Origin: CAWAPS01 sp963783945
Lineage (GTDB): Bacteria; Actinomycetota; Acidimicrobiia; Acidimicrobiales; Palsa-688
DNA length: 21,733 nt
Reading direction: 5' to 3'
Assembly (NCBI GenBank): GCA_963783945.1
Contig: CAWAPS010000026.1
Location: 1-21,733, forward strand
Position 1 is the stretch's first letter. Every line of letters starts with the position of its first letter. This document shows positions 1 to 6,848 of this stretch, one piece after another. The notes beneath the pieces are model-generated. The model was not told where the DNA came from. It did no database searches and saw only the letters and a program-made list of their open reading frames with translations. Made by a program: the position numbers and the translations under genes.

Positions 1-15
1 ACGTGCGTGGCACGT
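1..15. repeat. short perfect inverted repeat
   Basis: The first 15 bases read ACGTGC-GTG-GCACGT, a 6 bp perfect inverted repeat around 3 bases. It could be a small hairpin or an operator half-site pair. No gene is recognised from here to about base 134, so its role is unknown. Confidence 0.35.
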
Positions 16-134
16 TTCTCACCGCAGGTAGCGGGCCAAGACCCAAGACCAGCAGGCCGTTGTCCACCCGACAGGCACTGGCGTGATTAGCTGAGTGGGC
101 TGATCTACATGGAGTTGCTCGTCGTAGGCGGCGC

Positions 135-679
135 ATGCTCGACGCGACCACCGCCCGTCTTTCTCCCAGCCAGATCGTGCTTGACCTCGGATGTGGGCCG
201 GCTCCTGTGAGCTTTATCTCGGAGCGAGGGGGGTGACAGCGATCGGTGCTGACCTGTCCGCCGCCATGCTGGCGTCCGCCCGCGACCGCAACGTCGCCAT
301 GGCCTTGGTCCAATCCGACATGCGCCAACTGCCCTTCCGCGGCGGCTGCTTCGGGGCTGTGGTGGCCTACTACTCCATTCAGCACCTTCCCCGCGATGAC
401 CTAGCCGCGGCCTCTGGAGGAGATCACCAGGGTCCTCGCCCCCGAGCGGAGTGCTGCTCGTCGCCCACTCACCTCGGCGAGGGCGACGTGTTCATCGACG
501 AGTTCCTCGGACACCCGATCGACTCGGTTGGAGGTTGCCTATACCGACGCGACGAGTTGATACGACACCTCGAAGCAGCCGGCTTCGATCTGGAGGTCGA
601 ACGCCAGCGTGGGCCCCTAGACCACGAGGCCGACACTCAGCGCATTTACCTCCTGGTTCGCTGCCGACTTCACAGGTAA
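135..679 (+). pseudogene. class I SAM-dependent methyltransferase, frameshifted
   Basis: This is a Rossmann-fold methyltransferase of the Methyltransf_11/25 type, predicted to move a methyl group from SAM to an unknown small molecule or macromolecule. Motif I (VLDLGCGP) is read in one frame near 177-203. The acidic loop (IGADLSAAML) and motif II/III region (SDMRQLPF, then YYSIQHLP) are read in another frame from about 240. The C-terminal half (GHPIDSVGG, YRRDELIRHLEAAGF) ends in TAA at 677-679. Frames change near 210-235 and again about 405-470, where the expected 'EEITRVLAPGG' block is scattered over three frames. The start is uncertain: ATG 135 is the first candidate in the motif I frame, but the family normally has 30-40 residues before motif I, so the true start may lie upstream. 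Substrate unknown. Confidence 0.75.
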
Positions 680-782
680 CGAAGCAACGGCGGGGAGCCA
701 GCAGTTAGCCCCCGAATGTGAACGCCGAATGTGGCGGATGCCGTAACCCCAACGTTGGTCACGGTCGCAACACAACACCCCC

Positions 783-945
783 GGCGCTCCGCAGGGTGAG
801 TGCCGAGCAACTGCGCCGGTATCGCCAGTCGGCGGTGCTCCGCTGGGTGAGTGCCGAAGCGACCGTGCCGGTATCGGCAGTTCGGCGGTGCTCCGCTGGG
901 TGAGTGCCGAGCGACCGCGCCGGTATCGGCATTCGGCGGTGCTCC
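783..945. repeat. tandem array of a 51-53 bp structured repeat (about 3.2 copies)
   Basis: The block GG(C/T)GCTCCGC recurs at 783, 834, 887 and (partial) 938, giving periods of 51, 53 and 51 bases. Each unit can form two hairpins. The first pairs GGYGCTC with GAGTGCC across an 8-base loop. The second is centred on GTAT and is perfect in copy 2 (TGCCG-GTAT-CGGCA, 866-879). The period and intergenic position resemble mycobacterial MIRU-type minisatellites, but no sequence identity to them is claimed. Long open frames across the array are by-products of a period near a multiple of three. The array lies between the upstream methyltransferase and the 3' end of the HugZ-like gene. Confidence 0.85.
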
Positions 946-976
946 CCGCCATGAGTCCGGCGCCGGCAGGCGATCG

Positions 977-1800
977 CTACTGCTGGGAGCGCGGCAAAGC
1001 GTGGAGCATGGCCACCAACTCCCTTCGTACCCCGTCCGCGGTGTTCTGGGGCGTCCGGAAGCCGACGCGTAGTGCCTCGCGATGGCCCCCACCTACATCG
1101 GCGATGACGTCGAAGCCGTAGCGGTCGACCGCGGTCATCGAGGCGGACACGACGTCGGGGCGGCCGGCGTCGTGATGGCAGAGGGTGACCAGGGAGGCGG
1201 CGTGATCGGCATTCATGTGGCCGATGATCCCGGCCGCGTCGGACCAGAGGGGATCGGGTCGCGCCGCGGCGTAGGCGGCGGCGTCGACCCAGCTCATGCG
1301 CCCGAACCCGCCTACGTAGCGGATGTCGGTGACCGTCAGGCGTAGGCACCGGAAATCTCCGTAGTCGACATAAAAGGCAGACGGGTTCGCCGCCAGATAG
1401 CCGGAACGGGCGACGGCGCGCTCCCCGGCGTCGGTCACCCCGACGGCGTGGCCGAGCAGCGTGACCCGCCCCGACGCCAGCGGGTCGGCGCCGGGGCCGT
1501 GTCCTCGACGACGAGCAGGCTGGCCCGCGGATCGGCGTCCAGGTTGTGGGTGTGCTCGGCCATCGTGCTGACGAAAAAAGTAGGGCGGCCCGCATCGTCG
1601 AGGCCGTAGGTGACGACGGAACCGAACGGCGTGCCCGCCGGTCGCGTGGCGATGGTCGACAGCGTCCCTCTTCTCTGGCTGGCGACCAGCGTGCGGGCCC
1701 GTTCGGCATGGGTTGGCTCGGGCGGGGCAGGCCGGGCCGGTACGGCGCCTCGATCCGGCTCGGTAGGCTCCCACCCGGGGATGATGTGCCCGCTGCTCAT
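977..1800 (-). pseudogene. HugZ-like pyridoxamine-oxidase-fold protein with DUF2470 domain, one frameshift
   Basis: This protein combines an N-terminal FMN-binding split barrel of the PNPOx type with a C-terminal DUF2470 domain. The architecture is shared with HugZ-type heme-utilisation proteins and with many actinobacterial 'pyridoxamine 5'-phosphate oxidase family' proteins. Starting at ATG 1798-1800 (MSSGHIIPGW), residues about 35-100 show ERARTLVASQ, GTLSTIA, PFGSVVTYGLDD, FFVSTMAEHTHNL and DPRASLLV, the typical barrel strands. A frameshift near 1490 moves the frame to ASGRVTLLGHAVGV and then FYVDYGDFRCLRLTV. The DUF2470 signature GHMNADHAASL follows, with a conserved C-terminal MTAVDRYGFDV. 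The ORF ends at 977. Length after repair is about 274 residues, normal for the family. Heme, flavin or F420 binding cannot be decided from sequence alone. Confidence 0.85.
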
Positions 1801-2086
1801 GGCAACCGTCCTAGCAGACCGGTGCCCGCCGCGGGCGGATCGAATGACGACTGCCACGCGATCGGCCACGACCGGTAACTCGGGTTTATGCAGCCCGACA
1901 CGAGACGTGGAGCAGAAGCGACGAGGCCTGAGGTCAAACACGGCTGGTCGTAAACGGGTCGACGATTGGAGCCTTCTCCTCCGATCAGACCTCCTCGCCG
2001 GCCAGCTCGAAGCGTAGGATGCGGGGGTGTCGAGGACGTCAGTTGTCGTACGAACCGGTGTCCTTCTGATGGTGCCAGTGCCGTTC
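1801..2086. other. 286 bp with no recognisable gene
   Basis: This stretch lies upstream of the HugZ-like gene and downstream of the nucleotidyltransferase, both on the minus strand. Short open frames exist on both strands but none has a recognisable motif. It should contain the HugZ-like gene's promoter and any terminator of the upstream operon. No obvious hairpin with a T-run was found. Confidence 0.4.
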
Positions 2087-2846
2087 CTACGAACGGGTCG
2101 TTTCGGAGCTCTCCACGGCGTCGACCTTGGCTGTAACCGCGTCGATGGCCTGGTCCAGGGTCCTTCGGGTCGTCCCGAGTGCGCCGAACTTTTCATCAAG
2201 GCCGGTCATTTCAGCCCAGTCGGCCATTCGTTTCTCGTTAAGCGCCCAGATACCGCGGGTGGGCGAGGCGAGCGTGGGCTGCTTGCATTGTGATGCGGGC
2301 GAGACTGCCAGCGCAGTTGATCGGGTTTTCGGTCTTGGCCCAGTGCCGGGCGTAGCTCGGCTTCGCCGTCAGCGCGAGCCGCCAGCGGGGGGCGCTTCCC
2401 GCCCAGGGCATCGGGATAGTTCGGCTTGGGAGGTCGCCCAGGAGCGTTCGGCCGATGGCGAGTTCGCCGGTGAGCATGTAGGTGGGGATGCCGGCCAAAT
2501 GGAAGCCGAGGATGTGGACCTCGAAACGGCCCTTGGTTGTGCTGTCGGGTCGAGTGCTCGACGACGTCGAGGTTTCGGTAGTGGATATCGAAGTGGCGGC
2601 CGTCGAGGTCGAACACCGATCCGCCGTACATCACTTGACCCCACTCGAAGGGTCGGTAGACCCGGCCAGGCCAGACGAGGTCTTCGAAGTAAGCGACGTC
2701 GATGGTTCCCCGGTAGTGGACCGCGAAGTCCCAGTCGCTGTCGCGCGCTGGTCCCCCGGCCGCGGAGCCTCCCAGGGCGACCGCGACCGCGTTCGGGACG
2801 CCGCTGGCATGCCTATGACGGTGGCGACGAACTCGTCATCGGTCAT
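2087..2846 (-). pseudogene. nucleotidyltransferase-domain protein (Pol beta superfamily), frameshifted
   Basis: Read across frames, the minus strand from ATG 2844-2846 gives MTDDEFVATVIGMPA and then a GGSAAG...DSDWDFAVHYRG segment. This is the GG[S/T]-x-DxD motif of Pol-beta-type nucleotidyltransferases, the fold of aminoglycoside adenylyltransferases and MNT toxins. Further blocks follow: VMYGGSVFDLDGRHFDIHYR (metal-binding strand), GIPTYMLTGELAIGRTLLGD, HWAKTENPINCAGSLARITMQAAHARL and finally GIWALNEKRMADWAEMTGLDEKF...LDQAIDAV, a helical C-terminus ending at TAG 2087-2089. At least four frame changes are needed. Its ATG overlaps the stop of the preceding ORF (ATGA, 2843-2846), so it is the last gene of a coupled unit. 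Substrate is unknown; antibiotic adenylylation is possible but not shown. Confidence 0.75.
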
Positions 2847-3440
2847 TGTTCGCTCCTGTCGTTTTGGATCGGGTCCGGCGGAGTTGGGGTCGATCGAGGC
2901 GTTGGGCCGCGGCGAGCGCGGGTCGCCCAGGCCTGTGGCGAGGGCCGGTCAACGGAAGCACGAGGACCTGCCACGAAAGACGGGCGCGCTTCTCGCCAGC
3001 GCCGGGCCTGTTCACCGTGCACCACGACGGCGACAAGAAGGTCCTCCAGCGCGAGTGGCCCTAGCGCTTTGACTGGGTGGATGCCGTCGAAGCGGGCTGT
3101 GGCAAGCGCGACGAGGATCGGTCCAGCGGAAGTAGAAGCGAGCCGCCGGTGGATAACCGGGCTGGAGGTCGGCAGGACGAGGTCCCGGCCCGGGTTCGAC
3201 TGAAAGGCAGACGGCTTCTGGTGCAGTGCATCGCCCGTCGGCGAACATGACGTGCTCGAAGTAGTCGGCCGGCTCCCCCCATGAGCGGGTTTGGCGAGCT
3301 CGAGGCCACCCAGGCCCGTGGAACCTGTCCTGCGGACGCGGGACCCTGATTCAGCGATGGATCGCCGTTCGGAGCGGAGCGCCGTGGCCACCAGGGCAGG
3401 AGCCGCATCCGTCGGGATAGACGTCGGAGCAGCACTTCAT
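2843..3440 (-). pseudogene. unrecognised protein, frameshifted
   Basis: A gene must fill the space between the ATGA overlap at 3437-3440 and the ATGA overlap at 2843-2846, giving about 198 codons. No single frame is open throughout. Protein-like pieces are HVMFADGRCTAPEAVCLSVEPG (written in part, about 3190-3250, third frame) and, closer to the end, GIHPVKALGPLALEDLLVAVVVHG followed by EQARRWREARPSF in the frame that ends at 2843. The second piece looks like amphipathic helices. I do not recognise the family. The position between an unknown small ORF and a nucleotidyltransferase suggests it is co-translated with them. The start at ATG 3438-3440 is chosen only because of the overlap with the previous stop. 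Confidence 0.4.
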
Positions 3441-3685
3441 CGGCCAGCTGTCAGGTGCCGGACCCGGGCGGGGCGTCCAAGCTGGGCCAGCCAATCCTGA
3501 AGGTCAGGGTCCGCCTCGACCTGAACCATCCGAGCGTGGCCGGTTGCTCCGTAGGCGAAGAAGTCGGCGACGGTCTGATAGTCCAACGGTGTCGGACCGT
3601 CGGGACCAACCGCGTGCCGGTATCGCCATTCGCCGTTCGGGCCGCCATGGGGAAACGGAAGGCCGCCACGGCGCAGCTCCAACAC
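3437..3685 (-). CDS. small hypothetical protein (82 aa)
   Basis: An uninterrupted 82-codon frame runs from GTG 3683-3685 to TGA 3437-3439. Its stop overlaps a possible ATG of the next ORF (ATGA), and its start lies 29 bases after the stop of the kinase gene upstream. The product begins LELRRGGLPFPHGGPNG, has a central segment DYQTVADFFAYGATGHA and ends with an acidic, helical-looking VEADPDLQDWLAQLG. There is no signal peptide or membrane segment, and I do not recognise a family. Bases 3610-3636 inside it match the repeat unit found at 783-945, so part of the frame may be repeat-derived. It could instead be a fragment of a longer frameshifted gene. Confidence 0.4.
   Translation of the reverse strand: MLELRRGGLPFPHGGPNGEWRYRHAVGPDGPTPLDYQTVADFFAYGATGHARMVQVEADPDLQDWLAQLGRPARVRHLTAGR
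3610..3636. repeat. possible dispersed copy of the 51-53 bp repeat core
   Basis: The segment CGCGTGCCGGTATCGCCATT and the following CGCCG resemble the second hairpin of the tandem repeat. It shares GCCGGTATCGCCA exactly with copy 1 and differs at a few positions from copies 2 and 3. It has the same orientation as the array and lies inside a small ORF. The similarity is only about 27 bases, so chance cannot be fully excluded. Confidence 0.4.
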
Positions 3686-3714
3686 CGACCTGGAATGTGC
3701 GCGCTAGCGAATGG

Positions 3715-4215
3715 TCACCCATCGCCGGTGTCGATCTCGGTGTGCGGCTCGTCACGCTGAGATCCTCGAACTGGGCGCGCAGGTGGTCGTACGCGGCCTC
3801 GGAGATCACGAAGCTGCCCATAGACTGAGCGCTTCTCGCCATGAGACGGTTCGGGCGGTGTTGTCAGTGCAGGCGAGCGAGTAAAGACGATGTCGGCGCC
3901 GACTGCAGCGGCTGGCCAAGGGCGACGGTCGCGTTCCCGGCCCGTGACCAGAACCCGAAGTCCAAGACCACGTCCAGACCTCGGGCGAGCAGCTGGGGCC
4001 ACAGCTCATCGAGTTGGGACATCACCCGCCGCCGTAGAAGACATCGTCGAGGTGTTCGGTCGGTGCCCGTCGGTGTAAAGGCGCAGGTACCAGTCGTCCG
4101 CCGATAGGCAGAGGGCGCCTGTCTGTTCGCTGAGCTTGCGGGCGAAGCTTGTCTTGCCACTGCCAGATAGCCGTGGACCACAGATGCGCGGTCGGTGCTG
4201 GCCGGGACCGGTCAT
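3715..4215 (-). pseudogene. AAA_33/zeta-toxin-like P-loop kinase, frameshifted
   Basis: This is a small ATP-binding protein of the AAA_33 family, which contains nucleotide, chloramphenicol and zeta-toxin-type kinases. From ATG 4213-4215 the Walker A motif (SGSGKTSFARKLSEQTGA) comes within the first 30 residues. It is followed by LSADDWYLRLYTDG, where the acidic DD is typical of the substrate-binding strand. In other frames come DELWPQLLARGLDVVLDFGFWSR, a hallmark block of this family, then VGADIVF. Finally SFVISEAAYDHLRAQFE and DEPHTEIDTGDG end at TGA 3715-3717. At least three frame changes are needed. The ATG overlaps the stop of the SDR gene (ATGA, 4212-4215), implying translational coupling. 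The substrate cannot be predicted. Confidence 0.75.
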
Positions 4216-5035
4216 CGCAGGTGAACCAGGTTGGCGGTGATGAGGGAGCCCAGGTCGGACGCCAGGTAGGCGATGACCGCGGCGACCTCATCGGGGTAGG
4301 CGACATGAACGTGCTCGCTGGAGGAGCGAACACCGTCACGGACCTGATCGGTGACCCAGCCGGTGTCGGTAACGGGCGGATAGACCATGTTGGCGGTGAC
4401 GCCATGGTCGGCCAGCTCGCGGGCGGCGGCCATGGTGAGGTTCTCCTGGGCGGCCTTGGCCGCCCCGTAGGAAACCTCGCCGGGGAAGCCGCCGGGACCG
4501 CCCGAGGTCATCCCAATGATCCGCCCCAGGTCGCGCCCCGCTGGACGTGCCGGCGGGCGAACTCGCTGATCAATAGCGCAGCGGCTCGGGCGTCGACGTG
4601 GAAGATGCGGTCGAAGGTCTTGGCAGACCGGTCTGGTTCGCCGCCCGATCTGGTCGACAGGCGAGACGGTGAAGTGTCCGGGCACCATCCGCTGGCATTG
4701 TTGATCAGGATCTCCACCGGACCGAACCGCTCCTCGGCGACATCAAACAGCATCGGCGCCGAAGCGGGATCGGCCAGATCGCATTCGAGCGCCTCCGCTG
4801 TGCCGCCGTCGCATCGAATCCCTGGACGACCTGGTCCGCCAACTGAGTCGGTTTGCGGCGTAGCCGCGGGGACGGCCGGATCAGGGTCGACGTCCAGCCG
4901 CAGATATCGAGCAGAACTCTGGCGCCCTGCGCGGCGAGCAGCTTGGCCGTGGGCGCGCCAATACCGTGGTTGGCACCCGTGACCAGGGCAACCCGGCCGG
5001 CCAGACCGGCGAAAAATGGGGAAGTCGATGGGCAT
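4212..5035 (-). pseudogene. short-chain dehydrogenase/reductase (SDR), frameshifted
   Basis: This is an NAD(P)-dependent oxidoreductase with a Rossmann fold. The start ATG 5033-5035 gives MPIDFPIF. After a frame change the cofactor loop GRVALVTGANHGIGAPTA is readable near 4950-4990 (TGxxxGIG motif). Then follow ALECDLADPASAPMLFDVAEERFGPVEILINNASG (NNAG-type motif), a disrupted centre and, from about 4560 down, GRIIGMTSGG...VSYGAAKAA with catalytic Ser, Tyr and Lys (YxxxK). The tail contains PPVTDTGWV and the usual PDEVAAVIAYLASD, ending at TGA 4212-4214. Length is about 270 codons, typical for classical SDRs. It is the first gene of a five-gene minus-strand unit. Substrate is unknown. The SDR and the methyltransferase at 5167 diverge from a 130 bp spacer. 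Confidence 0.85.
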
Positions 5036-5131
5036 GCGCCGAGAACCTCCTGTCAGACGAGGGAACGTGGATCAGGAGAACTCAGGCGCGCACCGGAGGA
5101 ACAGTAGCTGACGGCTCGGCGCCCACCGCGG

Positions 5132-5141
5132 CCAATATTGG
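5132..5141. promoter_or_regulatory. palindrome in the divergent intergenic spacer
   Basis: CCAATATTGG is a perfect 10 bp palindrome, extended by flanking GG/CC, and it is AT-rich against a GC-rich background. It sits between the SDR gene (-) and a methyltransferase (+), a typical place for an operator or promoter core. No regulator gene is adjacent. Confidence 0.3.
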
Positions 5142-5166
5142 GCCGTCATCTGCCGGCCCTGATCTT

Positions 5167-5889
5167 GTGGCTACCGTTGCCAGGGTGGCATCCGCACGTT
5201 ACGACCAGATAGCCGCCGCCTACTCGGCCCGCCCCGCCGACTACTCGGGCGGCGCCACCGTGGCGTTACTGGATCTAGCCGGTCCGACAGCCGGCCGGCG
5301 GATCTTGGACCTCGCCTGCGGTCACGGAACGATCGCCCGCGGCTGGCCGGGCGGGGCGCGAACGTGGTCGGAGTGGACGTGTCAGCCGCCTTGCTCGTAG
5401 TGGCCCGGGCCTGGGAGGGCTCCGAGCCGCTCGGCGTCGAGTACCTGCAGGCGGACGCCGTCAGCGGGGACCTCTTGACCGGAGCAAAGCCCTTCGACGC
5501 GGTCGTCTGCCACTTCGGGCTATCCGACATCGACTCTCTCCCGCCGGTGGGAGCGAACGTGTCACGGCTACTTCGCCCCGGGGGACTTTCGTTTATTCGA
5601 TTCTGCATCCATGCTTCGCCGGAGCCCAACAAGTGTCAGGTTCGTGGCCTCCCGACGCTACCTACTACGACGAGGGCTGGTGGCTGGCCGACGGAGGGTT
5701 GTCGACCATCCGTTGCGTGGTCGGGGCCAATCACCGGATGGTCTCGACCTATCTCAACGTGCTGGTCGAGGGCGGCTTGGCCGTTAACCGGATCTGCGAG
5801 CCTCGACCAGACGAGGCGGGGCTCGGGATCGTCCCGGTGCCGCGGCCCTCTCCGTGTACCTGGTGGTCCGGGCCCGGAAGCCGTCGTGA
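5167..5889 (+). pseudogene. class I SAM-dependent methyltransferase, frameshifted
   Basis: This is a UbiE/Methyltransf_25-like enzyme. In-frame GTG codons at 5167 and 5185 are candidate starts; the protein then reads ARYDQIAAAYSARPADYSGG and motif I LDLACGHGTIARG near 5305-5345. A frameshift at about 5345 leads to VVGVDVSAALLVVARAW (acidic loop), VEYLQADAV, FDAVVCHFGLSDID (motif II region) and SRLLRPGG (motif III). A second frame change near 5585 leads to SWPPDATYYDEGWWLADGG and STYLNVLVEGGLAVNRICEP. A last change near 5850 leads to the C-terminus, ending at TGA 5887-5889. The length of about 240 residues is normal. The stop overlaps a GTG (GTGA, 5886-5889) that starts a second methyltransferase. 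Confidence 0.75.
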
Positions 5890-6078
5890 CCCGATCCGGT
5901 CCCGGACTCCTGCGCGAGGCGTCGCCGGGCAGCGATGCGGATCGGGAGCGGCGCCGTATCACCTTCGACCGGGCCGCCCAGTTGTACCACCGGGCCCGCC
6001 CAGACTACCCCGAAGACCTCTTCGATCAGCTGATCGACACATCCAACCTGCAGCCAGGCGCCCATCTCCTCGAGGTCA
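5886..6078 (+). pseudogene. N-terminal fragment of a second SAM methyltransferase
   Basis: From GTG 5886-5888, overlapping the previous stop, an open frame reads through RERRRITFDRAAQLYHRARPDYPEDLF and LQPGAHLLEV. The pattern FDRAA.LY..ARP.YP..LFD..., followed by L.PGA.LLE, is the N-terminus of a common Methyltransf_11/25 subfamily in which the next residues are the SAM-binding GCGTG. Instead, similarity ends at about 6078 and the downstream DNA carries a kinase gene on the other strand. Motif I and everything after it are missing, so the fragment cannot bind SAM. It marks a deletion, inversion or assembly junction. Confidence 0.65.
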
Positions 6079-6633
6079 CGTCGCTGCCACTGAATACGGT
6101 CCCAGCCCGTCCACAAACCGGCGCATTTCCTTATGCGAACGTAACCTGATGAACCTGAGGTGTCTCCACTGGGGATCCGACACGGCGCCTTCGTATCTGT
6201 CACGGTTGGGTCCGTAGCTGGTCCAGGTCCAGACAATTATGGAATGGTAAGGGTCCCGGCTGAGGATGTCCCGCAACCTCTCACGATTCCCGTTCCAGAG
6301 CCTTTGGCGAAGGGCGATCCGCTTGAATGTCCTCCACAGGACCTGTCGCATGACTACAGATCGGGGCGGGTCAACCCATACGACCGTGTCGGCGGCGGGT
6401 CAAACGATGGTTTCGGTCACCAAACTGAAGTAGTTCCCGTCTACCACCCACGCGGCCCGGGTCACAAAGGACGACACCCGCTCTGCGAACTCGGGATCAG
6501 GCAACGGTTCCCAGTTCTTCTGGTGGCGAACGGCGTCGAGCTCCAACCCGGCCACGCCCAGCTCTGACGCGATCCTGCTGGCCACCCAGGATTTCCCTGA
6601 ACCAGAAGTCCCGACAACCGAAACCCGTCGCAC
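6076..6633 (-). pseudogene. P-loop kinase, topology-modulation/FlaR-like, interrupted by an in-frame TGA
   Basis: This is a small adenylate-kinase-like ATPase. The GTG start at 6631-6633 gives RRVSVVGTSGSGKSWVASRIA with Walker A GTSGSGKS. It is followed by LELDAVRHQKNWEPLPDPEF, where the expected acidic strand and conserved Trp are present, and WVVDGNYFS. The frame then meets TGA at 6400-6402 and continues in exactly the same frame with PAADTVVWVDPPRSVVMRQVL, then LWNGNRERLRD, PYHSIIVWTWTSY and LRSHKEMRRFV. The family normally has Trp right at the stop position, so TGG to TGA is the simplest explanation. The conserved part ends near 6110; the last residues to 6076 run into a truncated methyltransferase. 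Substrate is unknown. Confidence 0.75.
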
Positions 6634-6730
6634 CTGCCCAATGTAAGTCTGGGTGCTGCCACGCGTCCAGCGGCCGGTTTAGACATCCTCTGGATCACAC
6701 GGCCGAAGGAGCCGGGGGCTAGGCTCGGAT

Positions 6731-6820
6731 CTGGTCGCAACTGGCGCGTTCGGGTGGAGCACCACCGGGGAGCGACCTCTGCTGGGGGCTCCCCCCGGCA
6801 GGCGAGCCGAGCGCCTGGGC
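6731..6820 (+). ncRNA. ZTP riboswitch (pfl motif) upstream of glyA
   Basis: The region carries the ZTP/ZMP riboswitch consensus. P1-type arms GGTCGC (6733-6738) and GCGACC (6772-6777) enclose the conserved ACTGGCG (6740-6746). The small stem GGTGG-AGCA-CCACC (6753-6766) is followed by CGGGGAGCGACC. A variable GC-rich hairpin (6781-6799) then leads to the second conserved half GCGCCTGGGC (6811-6820). These elements occur in the correct order with typical spacing. The riboswitch senses the folate-stress alarmone ZTP/ZMP and is established upstream of one-carbon genes such as glyA, which starts here at 6849. The gap holds the ribosome binding site AGGAGG (6838-6843), so control of translation initiation is plausible. 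No T-run terminator is seen. Confidence 0.9.
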
Positions 6821-6848
6821 GAAACCCGATGTCGCTCAGGAGGAGCCG

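Noticed and set aside
783..945. CRISPR array
   Set aside because: The units are contiguous, without unique spacers of constant length, and there are no cas genes.
759..1709. 316-codon minus-strand frame running through the tandem repeat
   Set aside because: The N-terminal half is an out-of-frame copy of the HugZ-like gene, and the C-terminal RSALTQRST-type residues are just translated repeat units.
2127..3203. 358-codon plus-strand frame
   Set aside because: It overlaps the minus-strand nucleotidyltransferase and its neighbour. Its translation is Arg/Gly/Ser-rich with no motif.
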